A stretch of DNA of 64,000 nt from NCBI GenBank assembly GCA_948567375.1, contig OX419759.1:225303-289302 (forward strand). The letters run 5' to 3'. Positions 46,196-59,100 of this stretch are shown here, piece by piece; the first letter of the stretch is position 1; each line of letters begins with the position of its first letter. The notes beneath the pieces were generated by a model. The model did no database searches, was not told the origin of the DNA, and saw nothing but the letters and a program-made list of their open reading frames with translations. This DNA comes from Lunularia cruciata (Eukaryota; Streptophyta; Marchantiopsida; Lunulariales; Lunulariaceae). Both the position numbers and the translations under genes were made by a program.

Positions 46196-48597
46196 TCTTA
46201 GCAAGTCTTGTGACTACATAGAATTTTTGTTCCGTATTCCTAAACATCCCATGGATTGTTCTTTGAACATGGATCCCATAGCCTTCAATCTCTTTATATA
46301 TGAGAAAATATGACTACTCAATCTTCTTGGATGATATAGATGAAGCATTACCTATTTATGTGAAGTGTGCCTTTGGATCTACCACAAGCAAAATAGAACA
46401 TTTCCATATGTTTGCACTTCCTTTCACTGTTTTGCAAGGAGACCTATATTGAATGGGGGTGGATAGGTGTTGCATTAGCCTAGAAGAAGTTCCTATAGTT
46501 CTAAAGACATGCCAATCTAATGAATCAAGAGGACATTTGTCTAGTGATTGTACTACATGCAAGGTCTACCTTGTAGGGTATTGGTGGCTATCTATCTCTC
46601 ATGATTCCAACCAATATGTCCACATATGTGATGCTTATCAAGGAATTGACAAACCTTTATCACAATACCAAATGTACCTACACTTTGTATTGGCAGCACA
46701 ACTGTTTTAGAAGTATGTAATAGACTTTGTGGACTTATTAATCTCACAGCTCAATGGAGTAGGTATCATTACATCATTTTCACTATTGTTTACATTAAAA
46801 AGTGGATGGAAGTTAAATCCTTTGTCAAAAATTCTGATTTAGTCCCCATATAGTTCTTGCAAAAAATTATTGTTTCCAGATTTGGAGTTCTTATTTTTAT
46901 TGTCACATACAATGGATCCTACTTTATCAATGAAAGAGTATAGGATTTGACTAATGCCTATGAGATACATCACAAAAAGTCAACAACCATACTACCCACA
47001 TGCCAATAGTCAAGTGGGATGTGTCAATGGGATTCTACTCATCACTCTTAAGAAGATGGATAAGTCTAAACCTCATAGATTGGTATGAAAAGCTCTTGGG
47101 TGCTCTTTGGGCTTACCCGCACTATGGTAAAACTTTCTACTTGATACACTTCACTCCAACTTATCTATGAGCAAGAAGCAATATTTCTATTTAAATTCTT
47201 AATCCTATCATAAGAGTTCTTATGGGCTCTTTGATGGGGACATCTTTCTATCAATAGGGTGAGATAATTGAAGAAAGGGTTTTTGCAATGCATGATTTGA
47301 CTGAAAAACATCTACAAGCACTCTACATGTAGAGTGCTTTTAGCTTGAGTACACCACTCAAGCTAAGCATAAAACCTATTTTGATAACAAAACCAAGGAG
47401 TTTCCACTTAACAAAAGGGACTTGGTATTTTGAAATTTAATGACAAAAGTGGCTAATTCCCTAGCAAATTTGTTGAAACATGACTTGGTCCTTATTGAGT
47501 ATAGGAAGTTTTTGACAATGGATTTATCCAATTGGTAACATTAGATAGAGAACTCTTGGATTCCTATACCAATGGTGAAAAGTCATATAGACCATACAGC
47601 CTATACTACATTCCTCTATGGGGGCTATGGTGCCAAGAAGAGGAGATTCCACAAAAACTCAATTTTTTTGTACTATGGAGAACAATGATAGGAGAACATT
47701 GTTACAAGAATGTCTTTCTCCAACATTTAAGGAACTTCTTGAACAACTACATGATTGCATACAAGCTCCTTCTTATTGTGAGATACCCTTTTTTCAACCT
47801 AAAATCTTAAAGGAAAAGTTCAAAAAAGTCAAAATGAAGATACAACCAAATACCTTGCAAGAATCCTTTGTCTCTTGGAGCATTCAATGGCCATGCTATT
47901 TTGAATTCAATGGAAAAATGGCACCACAAAAAGAATGATTTATATCCAATTTTTTGATGGTGAAAAATTCATGATGCTTCAAATCCAAGTGCAAAAAACA
48001 TGCCAAATACATGACAACATTTCTAATTCAAGCAAGGGATGACATGACATCCATAAAATTCAAATTCTATGAAGAAAGTATGGCATTTGAAGGAGGTGAT
48101 CCAACCCTTAGAGGACAACTCCTTAGAGGATTCATTCTTCACTTTACTTGCAAAGTCAAGATTGAGAGAGAGTCAATTGCAATGCACTCACGCCAATGTG
48201 TATAGTAAACCCAAGTCAACAAAGTACTACCAATGGATGAGTTAGAAAGAATCTTTGACAAAATCTTTAAAGAATTGGATAGTTGTGTAAACTTAAACAA
48301 CTTCAACAAGAGGGCAATTGAAAGAATTTGGCAAATCCCCCAATCTACTAAGAGATAATCCACAAAGATGGAGAAGTGGTGCCACAAAGAACCCAAAAGT
48401 TGAAGTACCAATCTACATGCAATTGGGACATATTTGCAACTTTAGTAATGTTGTAACAATATGGAGTTTACATATGAGTTAGTTGAGACTAACAAAGTAG
48501 CAAATAGGCCAAATTAGCTAAGAATTATAATAATATTCTAAAATCATCTAGGAAGCTACTTAGTACCTTCCAAGTATTGGGTAATGTGCATACCAAG
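46196..48597 (+). mobile_element. family C: Ty3/gypsy integrase remnant with an extra downstream ORF
   Basis: From about 46320 the plus strand encodes a second kind of gypsy integrase. The parts are FGSTTSKIEHFHMFALPFT (RNase H end), SLEEVPIVLKTCQSNESRGH (zinc region), VGYWWLSISHDSNQYVHICD, then around 46970-47090 YYPHANSQVGCVNGILLITL carrying the third catalytic region. The tail at 47400-47600 reads TLDRELLDSYTNGEKSYRPY. Downstream, 47618-47938 and 48011-48205 hold an additional ORF. Many stops occur. The 3' LTR is interrupted by B8 at 48598. It is unrelated in detail to A, and closer to B0 in style (Tat/Athila-like, inference). Confidence 0.7.
47618..48205 (+). pseudogene. extra ORF downstream of the family C integrase
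   Basis: After the integrase tail a 106-codon open stretch (ENNDRRTLLQECLSPTFKEL, PFFQPKILKEKFKKVKMKIQ) and, after a frame change, 64 codons (EESMAFEGGDPTLRGQLLRG, FILHFTCKVKIERESIAMHS) suggest one broken protein of about 200-250 residues. I do not recognise it. Athila-type plant elements carry an extra ORF in this position, so it may be such a third ORF. It shows no membrane segment that I can see. Confidence 0.45.
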
Positions 48598-49349
48598 TAT
48601 AACAACCCAACAAGTATCACTTTTGCAATAATTAGTGAGTAATTGTTTGTTCTAGTAGAGATATTGGTCAAGAATGGTCAAATACAAAGTTAATAATAAC
48701 AATTAGTTCTTCTTCATTGTGTCTTTAGACTCTTGGGTAGAAACCACATCTAGAAGAGAGGAAAAAGTGCTTAATTTGCAGTCTTATCATGTATTACAAC
48801 ACCCATAAATCACAATTCTTCAAATCTTTCCAAGTTGATATTGATTGTGATGATTCAATTGCTTTCAAGAAGGCTAGTTCACCATGAAGTGACTTTGCTT
48901 TGGAATTTCATTCCACTTCTCCATTAAAGGTAGAATTTCCTCTGTCAAATTTGCATCACATTAATCCAACTTTATACTCACAATTGTAGAATATTACCAA
49001 TACTATAATTCATCAAAAAATCATCAAGGCATTGCCTCAATTTCACTCCACTAAGGATCAGACATACAAAATGGAATTAGAATTGTAGAATCCAACATCC
49101 AACACTCTCCAATTGCAATTTGAACTTCTACAAACACTCACACAAAGGATTTTTACTCAAAATTAAGCTAAATAATGAGCATTAAGTGTCAACACTTCAC
49201 TTTACTCAACTTCAAAACTGAATATACAACACTATGAATGTCTACTTTAAATAGGCAAAGCACTTATAGTTATCTAAACTGCCTAAACCACTTCAACTAT
49301 TATTTACAGATCTTTAGATCTCAAATACTTACTTCTAATCCAATCCAGC

Positions 49350-52330
49350 TTCTACTTCTACTTTAGCTTCTATGCCCAATATACCTACAAGTGCCTCTTG
49401 TACTTTGGGTTCATTTCATGTCATTTGTAGTGTTGCATCTAGATTGCTCTTACATTGAAGTTCAAGTGATAATAATTAGAGGCATTTTGTCAGTTACTCG
49501 TAGACTACTTTCCGACGATCAAATTTTGTGCTTAGGGTACTGACTTCATGGCAGGGCCCACCGTCACTTGCACCATCCGCACCATCTAGTGTGCCGTCAG
49601 CGGGACCATTGGGATGAGAACTAGGTCAAAATGCGGAGTATACCTTGGAAGTGCAGCTCCAAGAGCTCACTTCTCTGATGTTGAGCTTTCGAGTTCCTGG
49701 CTAGAGTGGACAAACAGCCAGTGAGCGTCACCTTGATTCTCTTAGCTAGAGTGGGTGTGGCTTGACTGTAATTGTTGCACTCTTGTTGGAAAGTTGTTGA
49801 GGATCAGATCAAGTTTCAATATGAGTTCAATTGATTCGAGTTGTAAACAATCTGATTATTGTGGCTCTTTAGAGTTTATGTATGACTCATGTGTGAGTTT
49901 TTCTTCTATAGTGTATGATGTTGACAGCAATGTATATTGTATAGTGATGTATATACGCACATCACCATCCATTATATCTACATCTTCATCTACTTCTTTT
50001 TTATCCTCAATCTAAACTACGATTGAATTCATAATCCTACTAACTATAATCTTTTTTCCTATCCTAACTTCTTCAATTGACTTAGGTAACTTACCTAAAT
50101 CACCTACATTCCTACTTCAAATACTTCATATTGTTTTTCTTACACTTACACTCAAACTACTACTAAGTCTATTCTAACTAAATCTAATATGAGATAGACA
50201 TTATCTCTTACTTCAATTATCTTCCTATCTACTCTATCTCTAAGACAAATCAACAAATTTTTCATGTCCATGTACATCACCTTTCTCTTCCTAGTCTCAT
50301 GCACCAGCAACTTCATCTCAAGCAGTCTCAACTCTTCCAACCTTATCTTGGCCTTAGTGTTGAACGTTACCTTCAACTTAATGACCATCTCCTCCACTAA
50401 TCCTAATATCTTCTTTGAGATTGAACCCTCCCAAGTCTTCTCTCCTTTGAATTTCTCCCAAATCATATTCAATTCCGCATAATTCACCTCTGATGTCTTC
50501 TTCTCTTCCACTTGGTAAACAAGCAAAGCTTCTACGTGCTTGATCAAATCCTCCAACTTCTCCTCTTCACAATCTATGCTTGTTAGTTCTTGTTGCCAAG
50601 CCCAATCCTTCTCTCTTGCAACCAAGCTCAACTTCTCCAACTCCTGCTTACTTACCAATGTGATGTCCTTAGATCTTTTTACTTTGCATTGAGCATCATT
50701 AAACTCTTCCTAAGTTTCCTGAATGCCATCTTGTGGTTCTTCAATTTGAATTCTTGGCATTCCAAGTCACTTTTGTGCTTTTCAAAACTCTCCTGTAGAT
50801 TTTCTAAACTCTTCTTACAAAGTACCACATCCACCCAAAGTACTTTGGCTTCTTCTTCTCCTTGGGTCATTCATTCCTACAACTATAGGACTTCATTGCT
50901 CAAATGCCTCACCACTTGCAATTCATCCTTCACCTTTGGATGATCTCTCTACATCTCTTCTTCTTTTGCAAGTACCATAGTAAGAGACATACAATCTTAG
51001 ACAGATATTTCACTCCTCAAACTCCTCCTGTTTGTCTTCTTTATCTTAAGCTTTGATAAGTGATTCTTCTATTGTTGCCTTACCCAAAGTCTTGATCTCC
51101 TTATTTTAAAGTTGAATCCTCTAAGCTTTCTTCATCTTCCTTGGTTTGGCTTGGTCCTATGCTTGCAGAATGTAGATTCTTCTTGATTTCATCCCTCTCT
51201 AGAATACCATTCTTGGCTCTTCATCATGTTCCTCTAGGATATCCACCTCAAGTAGCTCCATATCTTGGGTGTCTCTTCCTTCCATGCATTCAATCTCTGC
51301 ATGGAACTCTAGATCCTCCTCCTCAACCACTTCTTCTACTGATTGCTTGACTTTGGATTCACTTTCACTACCACTACTTGACTCCTTACTCCTTGACTCT
51401 TTTTTAGAGTCTCCACAATTGGACTCTGCTTCTGCCTCTGATTTTACTCTTGATGATAGATCCACCACCGTCATCTCATGCCTCAAGTTTAGTCTCCAAG
51501 TCTTCTTTATCTAAATCAGAGATACCATATCATTGGGTCAACTTTGCTTCTTTAGCTTCAAAATGGAAATTGCAATCATCTTCTCCCACTCTATTCTAGC
51601 AAAGTGGTCATATCCTTCTTGAATCACCACCATGTAATGTCTTTTGTCTGCATTTGCATCTCAACAAAGATCCAAATAGAACTGCAATACCATTGTATGT
51701 TTCTCCTCCAAGCTAAGCAATTTAAAGCTCAAGTAGAAATGCACCACAAATGGTATGAAGTAATGGGGTGGCAAGCCCATCTTCCAATTTCCAATCATTG
51801 GCTTCATTCATTGACAAAACACTTCACCCAATTCACCTTCTCTCCCATGAAAATTTGATGAAAGAAAACCACCTATTGCTTTGTTTCATTGGTAGTTTCT
51901 CTGGCTTTAGCATTGCCATCAGAGCCCCAACAATACTTCACCTCATTAGGTCATTGCAAGTGTATACCTTGTACTCACTCTTGGTACAAGGTACACTGAA
52001 AGTATTCTTCAACTCTTCAATCTCCTCCATATGATCCTACTTTAGATAGAAAGTTATTCTTGTTGCATCTCTTGCTTCTCCAATACAAGTCTCCAATCTG
52101 ACTCAATCCATCAAGCCGGATTTCCTTTTTCCCCTCTGCCAAGGACCATCTATGCAATTGTTGGCAGTGATTTCTGCCATGAAACTTGGAAATCTCAAGT
52201 TCCAATTCCAGGCTAAAAACATGATCCAAAGTTGGTTCAAGACTTTGATCCTAGCTACCATATCCAATCTCCAAATTTTAGGATTCTACATTACAAGTAA
52301 CATAACCTATCTACTACACTTTGTTTGCAT
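49350..52330 (-). pseudogene. LTR-embedded coiled-coil protein gene in B8
   Basis: The ATG at about 52330 is followed by MVARIKVLNQLWIMFLAWNW, RFPSFMAEITANNCIDGPW, then fragments around 51880-52080 (YKVYTCNDLMR, SIVGALMAMLKPE). The acidic stretch is at 51199-51486 (KESRSKESSSGSESESKVKQ). Coiled coil follows at 50679-50870 and 50152-50658, the latter with 168 open residues containing RLEELRLLEMKLLVHETRKR and VDRKIIEVRDNVYLILDLV. The solo A LTR interrupts the C-terminal tail at 49419-49964. Even in this old copy the C-terminal block is readable. Confidence 0.7.
49419..49964 (+). repeat. solo A LTR inside B8
   Basis: It starts TGTCATTTGTAGTG (four bases shorter than other copies at the start) and includes core and R segment, ending GTATATACGCACATCA. 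Both flanks are B8 sequence, so it is a solo LTR and shows that core plus R (about 546 bp) behaves as one unit. I could not find a convincing 5-bp target duplication (TTTCA against CCATC). Confidence 0.82.
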
Positions 52331-52857
52331 CATGCGGTCTCTACTTTATGGTCTCCCACAAATTAATCTTGCTACTCGGCTCGTAAGTCTTACTCCTTTA
52401 GGATAACTCTTCAAAGGAATAGGATAACAATTCAGCATAGCAAAATTCACTCAACAAATTCTTGAATTTATACTTCTTCAATTCTCAATCATTCTTTAGT
52501 CAAAAGTCAATTGCAACTCATGCATTTTGCAAGACTTATTCCTATCTCTCAAATTTATCCTAGTTACAAAGTAGTTGTTTTGGATGCCTATACCTTCTTG
52601 ATTGGTTTGGCCCGAGTAAAAGTTGTTATGGTTTCTTCAGATTGCGTTGATCATTCCAATGCAAAGTATCTTTTCTTTGGGTCTACCACCATTCCAATCT
52701 AAAATGAGTCTTTCTTCCGCTAAGATGAAGTTGACTTCCTTGGATCAGATCCAACCACACAGTTCTTCTCCTCTTTTCTCTGTTTGGCTTCAATTTGGCT
52801 TCAACAATATACTTGTTATTTAAAATTCAACAAAAAAATGTGTGTATCACACCAAGT

Positions 52858-53045
52858 GGTGACTTCTAGGAGGAAGAGTCTTGGGAAGCTTCCCAACTAG
52901 CTTAACTTGCATGCCAAGTAGATGGCTTCTAAAAAGAAGCTTCTTGGGAAGTTTTTTGACTAGCTTAGCTTGCATGCAAAGTAGGTTGCTTCTAGAAGAA
53001 AGCTTCTTGAGAAGCTTCCTGATTAGCTTGGCTTGCACTCTATGT
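52858..53045. repeat. tandem repeat, three units of about 62 bp
   Basis: Three units share TTCT(A)RAAGAAGCTTCTTGGG-like starts and ACTAGCTTAGCTTGCATGC-like ends, with about 75-85 percent identity by eye. They lie in the family C flank directly after B8, possibly in a C LTR, since a related GGAAGCTACTTAGTACCTTCC stretch precedes the B8 insertion. Confidence 0.75.
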
Positions 53046-54125
53046 ATTGATATACTTTTGTCTTTCCTCCACTAGATGTACTATCTGTCAAACTAATTAT
53101 GTAGTTTGTGAGTAGTTCTTGTGCTATTGGGCATTAAAATCACAATTTTTCCAAAAAGGAGTTTTGGAATTTTAGTACTCACTAGGATCGATCATCTAGT
53201 TGGAGCTCACCGTTCTAGTAATTCAAACATATCTGATCTGTTCTTGGTGGAGTGCATCATCATCTATATCAAGTCCTATTAGTCTTCTTCAATTAGATAT
53301 CTCAAGGGTGACATTTCTCATAACTAAGACTGTCACAAGTCAACCATTTTATAATTTGACATATCTACTCCACTCCTCCTCTCTTTTCAACATTTTGTGC
53401 TTTTGATATCCATGGTAAAGGAATAAATAGATTTGAGCATATTTATTGAGCTTGTTGTTGCTCTAGGTAAGCTTTTTAATGGTCATCTGCATTAGCTACC
53501 CCAATTGACCAGTCAAGTGCTTGTCAAGGTGCTCATGATAGTTGAAGCCCAAACCTTATTGCTTCTACAAAGATGGTTTGGATGGAAAATAGGAAGAAGG
53601 AATTTGAATACCCTCCTTACTTGAATATTCCTAATGGATTCAAATGTGTATATCTCTTGAGCATCATAAATACCCTCTCCAAATATCTCTCAAGTAACCT
53701 CTTCTATAGCCTCTCCTCTCAGAGGTAACCCTTTCATGTGTCTTGCAACTTATAACTAGCAAGCACTACTAAAATGTCTCAATTTTGTGGATGGCCTTTA
53801 ATTGCTAAGTCCATTCTTACTAAGATTTGGCCAACTTCTAACTCAACTACCTTTACCATAGTTTGAAATCCTCATGGCAACACAAGTAGACATCCATAGC
53901 CAATGGCCACCAAAAGGTGCTTAACTCCTCCCTTCTCATTGCCTAAATTGTAATGTTAGTGCCATTCACTTTAGAGCCACTTTCGAGGGTCTCCAATGTT
54001 TACTGTAGTTATGCAAGGTTTACCCAATCAGAAACTCTAAAGTCTCACCCACTACTCAATTTCTCTTGATTGGTCCAACTCTCATTGCGCTTGTTGGCTA
54101 TTCACTCATAGATTCTCTTCACTCA
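53046..54125. other. 1.1 kb without a recognisable gene
   Basis: AT-rich sequence with no open frame above 70 codons that resembles anything. It may be the remainder of a family C LTR or unrelated intergenic DNA. Confidence 0.5.
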
Positions 54126-54800
54126 CCCAATCTTTCCTCTCATAGCTCTTTGAGCTTTTGATACACCTTCTAATGGTTGCTCAAAGCACATGAGTGTCAC
54201 TCAATGTCAGAATCCTTCTCTTCCCAAATTTTGCCACAATCAAGACGTTATTCAAGATTAAGACCTTTTGCTTGAACATAGGTGTTCCTCTCCTCTACCC
54301 AATTCTTGTACCCCATTGTTCCCATTCTCTCTTCTTGGAAGTCTTCAAGCTCTTGAAAGAATGGTCAAATGTCTACTTGTAGCACAAAGTGCAAAGTAAT
54401 TTCCAAAACCACTCTTCCCAATTTTGGCACCTTTTGGAAGCTTATACATGCTTAACATCACTCAATGTTTTCTGGTTGAACGTAGGAGTTCCTCCTCTAC
54501 CCAATTCTTCCACCTCCATTCTTCTCAATTCTCTCTTCTTTGGAATTCTTTAAGCTCTTAAAAAAACTATCAAATATCTACTCAAAGAACAAAGTGCAAA
54601 GCTATTTCACAACCCCGTTTCCAAGATTCACCACCTTGGGGAAGCTATTTGAGCTCAATGTCACTCAATGTCTTTTGCTTCAACGTAGAAGTTCCTCCAC
54701 CGCATTCTTGCACCTTACTTTTCCAATTCTCTCCTCTTTGGAAATACTCAAGCTCTTGAAAGAACTATCAAATGTTTGCTCAAAGCACCTACTACAAAGC
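54126..54800. repeat. tandem repeat, about 3.3 units of ~205 bp
   Basis: The marker GGAA-TCTTCAAGCTCTTGAAAG recurs at about 54333, 54539 and 54739, and a more diverged unit precedes at about 54130. Each unit also has CAATGTCNNNNNCTTCTCTTCC/TTGCTT...GTTCCTCCTCTACCCAATTC blocks. The open frames at 54194-54382 and 54540-54851 fall inside the units and are products of the repeat. Confidence 0.75.
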
Positions 54801-56160
54801 AACTCACTCTCTTACAAAATTAGGCTTGTGACAATTATTAATCATATATAACATTTTATCTTATGAAATTTATAAAAAAAAATTTAAATATGATATGTTA
54901 TCTTAATTGTGATCTTCCCATGATCTTATTGAATGGCCCCCATGAAAAAATTTGAAGGACTAACCATATATGTTTGAATTCAAATCAATGTTTCATTTTC
55001 CCCTTTTTTACTTTATTTTCTACTACATCTACAGATTTATCTTTCCTTCCCTTAAAGATAGCCAAAACATGAGACCATAAAAGATATTAACTAAACCTAT
55101 ATACTTTCAAACCTAATCAAACCTAAATTCTCAATTTAAACTTCCAAATCTGTTAACACTCGAGCCCGGAGCTAACATGCATGAATCTTAGACGTAGCCA
55201 CTGCTTTACATTTCTACAACGTCAACATAAAGTACGTTCCTGGTATCTTAAACGTTGCCTTCACCTTATGAACTATCAAAATATTTGAGGCAAATAATCT
55301 CAATCTAGAATTTAGAACATCCCACCGAGATTTGATTATAAGATGATTAAACTAAATTACGGTTCTCTATTACTTTGAGGTGATCTACACCGATAAGAAC
55401 TCGATATGTAAACTCAGATTACAATTCCATACTTGATATTTACAAGTTTATATCTTCACTTTCCTTCTAATTATGGAATATTGAATGAACTGATTTTCAT
55501 ATCTACATATATAAAAAAATTTCTGTTAAATCAATTTAAATTGTACGTAGGCCATCTTCTTTGATGACATAGTATGGCGATGGAGATAAGTAGACTACGT
55601 TCAATTATAGTGTAAACCGATCTCTCTACTTATTTTCAAGAGATTCTCTCAACAGATCTGCAGTGATTCAGACGGTGCAATCGAGAGCACAGTTTTTGAG
55701 TGTCTGAAGTCAAGGAGCTAATCAGATGTTGGGGATGATTCTTCTGTGTAAAAGCTAGCCAATCACAAAAACAAATCAAAGCATTTGCCAGATAAGAATA
55801 CAACCTGTTTCAGATGTCGCATGAGATATGTACATATATTTCAGTTGTATTGGGTAACGAGTTCCTACTGGTCCCCAATGACATGTTTGGGAGATCTTAG
55901 GTGTTCAATGTGAATCTAATAATGAAGCAAGAACAACAATCGGCCAACGGTTTTAGGTACTCCTATCTGATAATGTACTTCAGCCTTTGACCAATCCTAT
56001 AACCAACGACGTCGTCTAAAATTACACTTCTTGCAAAGACTCTACAGTGAATATTTGAAACTTCTCTAAATATGATTCGGTCAGCATTTCGGGTATCGAG
56101 AATTTCACAGAAACTTGTTAACCCTTGCCTTTCAAATGTCAAACGTTAAATCCACGTAAA
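54801..56160. other. AT-rich 3' flank of the hydrolase gene
   Basis: No gene seen. The part next to 56160 should contain the 3' untranslated region of the minus-strand hydrolase gene. I could not place a polyadenylation site with confidence. Confidence 0.5.
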
Positions 56161-59100
56161 TCAGAGTTTCTCTAGATAATCTTCACCCACTTCTATTTCC
56201 TCTTCCGCTGATATAACTGGAGCAGACTCTGAAGTTGCGGCTATGTCCTCGACAATGCGAATTTCCTCTCTGGTGGTGGTTGCTTTCCTGATCGCCTCCT
56301 CCTCCAGAAGCAGCGTAAGGAGGGCTTCACACATTTGAGAAGAATCAGGATCCCTCGCGTCCTTCCTTGATGGAGAATAGACCATCCAAGCATGGTCCAA
56401 TTTTTTATCAGGTCTAACAACCAATGAGCCAGGTACTTCCGCATCTTTTCGGGCAACTAGTCCATCACTTTTCTCACCGTATCGCAAATCCAGATGTAAG
56501 GCACATAGGGCCATTGCAGCAGCTAAAGGAATCACAACAGGAAGCTTCGCACCTCCAGCTTCCTCACGGGTAGATGTTCCACTAGACCCTGGAAGCCAAG
56601 GAAGATCTGCATGCGCAATATGAGACATAGTTGCTAAAACGCTGGCAGCTCTGCTAGCCTCAGTATGAAAGGACACCGTCAGGAGCTCCAGAGGCAAAGG
56701 ATGTTTGGCCAGGAACTCCCGTCTCTTCTCATAAGTCAGATCCTCCAAAGCACGCATATCACCCTGCAAAAGAATCCAGCGTCAATATAAATGCATATGG
56801 CTTCCGTATAAAGGCTTCATGGAAGCGAAGATGTATAATCTGTAGAAAATATGATTGGTGCGTTAGCCGTGCGCTTTAAGTGAATATTGGTTTCTCCACG
56901 CTCTTTCCAATTGTATTATTTAACTGAGCAGAAGTAGCGATTTTATGCCATTCAGGGTCATCACGAGTGGGCACTTGATCTGTTTTCTGATTTATGGAAA
57001 TCCGGGGAGCATGTGACAACATATACCTTAATAACTCGGGTGATTATCACTTCAAGTATCCTTCTTGTCTCAAAGTCTGCTATTTGGCCTTCGCGAAGTA
57101 TATCGGATGCAACTGGACTACCACCATATGGGCTCTGAGCAAGAACAAGACCAACAACTTTATCCCTTAGTTCCGGCCAGTACATAGATAGAGCAGCAGC
57201 AGCATCAACACCGCCTTTACTGTGCCCAAGAAGTACCACACGCTTTCCTGTGCCCCAGTAAAGCTCCTCAATAAAATCCTTCAGTTCTCGGGCATTTGTT
57301 TCAACAGCGGCCTGGCAAATCCAACGAGCTCCATGTGGTCAGAAACAACTTTCATCACGACATCTGATTATCTGAAGGGAACTCTGATCAAAGTGGTAAT
57401 ACATCTATGACAGCAACCCGGAGTGACATGAGACAAAATACATCAGTCAGCCAGCGAGGTCATTGGCGTCCCCGTCCTCTACAGGCTACGGTAGACTATA
57501 GCGATGTGACCTTAGCTAGAGATCTTAACATTTTGAGGGTATGCCTTGAAATTTTCTACAGTACAAGGAGAAAGAAAGTTGACTTGATGCTAGTTTACAA
57601 ACCTCACTGTGAATGCGAGCAATATGACAGGACAGGCCCAATCTTGAGAAATACTTCTTTGTATCAACAAAATATAAGGGCCCATGGTTGCTGAAAAGTC
57701 CTGCAATCAGTCAGAAGAGGAACCGCAAGGTGATGAGCTTGCAGAGAACCAAAAGATAGATATCGAGGTTGTCACCGACCATTGCGGAAAGTATGAACAA
57801 CGTACCAGGTACCAAAAGATACACAAGATTATCGGGAAGCACGTGTACACCATTGCTGCATGAAACCAGTAGACGTTAGGTCCCGGGAACCAGAAGATTA
57901 CCGTTTCCTCGCTAACAGATAAGCAACCACCACATGTGAAGAGTTGCCTATAAATTCAAGAATTATAAAATTAGATTAAATGTGCATAAATTTGAAAGTT
58001 TAGTTATTCAGACAAATTTATGACATGTACGAGATCGACTCCGTGAAAACTACACATGCTGCGCGAGGTGTTAGGCACCTTATTCTTCCAAGCAACTGCA
58101 CAAATCTCTCTGTTCTGTCTTCCACGGGTGGCAAACGTGGGTCATTCAATAACCATCCAATATCTTCCGCCGAACCTCGTAGCGTAGTTTGGACACGGGA
58201 AACCAACCTGCACAAATGAAGTGTAAAATTCAGATCAATCATGAAACTTGCAAGCGACTGATATCTCCGCTTTGAGAAGTCGAACTCCACAAATATGCCC
58301 ACTTGGTGATGGCTTGAGATGCATGTATGCTGGACAGCAATGTACACATCAGCAAGTGAAATCGCGGGAGTCGAAGTTGTGGAGTAAAGAGCGGAAGGGG
58401 TAGCAGCCCGTACTCACCCTACAAGGACTACTAGAAAGAACAATTTCCTGCTGTAAAATAACTTCATAAGCCCCAACTAGGACCACTATTGAGGCAACAA
58501 CAAGCCTAAGACTTGAGTCAGTAAAGAGTTCTGTAAATCAGTAGGAATGAGAGTTTGGGGAATCTTATGCCTCATCAAGTTGGGAGCGATAGAAAGTTCT
58601 AAGAAAATGATTGTATGCATGATACATGGATGCCTACAATAGTAAAGGAAGATTGCTGACAGATAAATTTTATTTCTGAACATTTTGACTGGTGTCAAGA
58701 TTTCCTAGAAACCAAAGCTGTTTAAATCCGTCCTCAGGTTTGTGTGGTTTACATCAAGAAAAGGTTTTGTAAGAGGATCATACTTTTCAGCAAAATTGAA
58801 AAGTTAAAAGGAAAAGCGACCTAGATCTCCAATTCATGGCTGAGGCCTGCACTCCTGATCTGAGATAAGTCCACCAACTTTTCCGAACCAGACAAATTTC
58901 TTTCCTCTAACGATTACCGGGGAGGGCCATTCACAAGTCACTGACCCTTGCCAGACTGCAGGTGGCCCAGACATAAGAGTTTGGCTCATTCCCAACATTG
59001 CCGCGCTTGTGGCGTTAAACAAAGACACTGCTCCACCAAAGTTGCCTAGAAGGCTACCACTCTCCGAGGCTGGACCGATGGGCTCTCGATTTGATACCAA

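Larger units (their letters stand above)
48598..52851 (-). repeat. B8: solo B LTR in family C, TSD CCAAG
   Basis: On the plus strand it runs from TATAACAACCCAACAAGTAT to ATGTGTGTATCACA. CCAAG precedes it (48593-48597) and follows it (52852-52856). Without the inserted A LTR (49419-49964) it is about 3.7 kb. The U3 on the right contains a TTTATA motif at about 52468. It is the most diverged of the flanked B copies, with termini changed at several positions. Confidence 0.9.

Noticed and set aside
52858-53045. CRISPR-like array
   Set aside because: Units are contiguous and diverged with no unique spacers, and the context is a plant nuclear genome.
54194-54851. Two open frames of 62 and 103 codons as a small gene
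   Set aside because: They are translations of successive units of the ~205-bp tandem repeat.
58834-58945. The open frame continuing past the exon 3 donor (to a stop at 58834) as coding sequence
   Set aside because: The donor at 58946/58945 joins in phase to the exon at 58207, giving WQG then LVSRVQTT, and only this join keeps the frame open to the 3' end.
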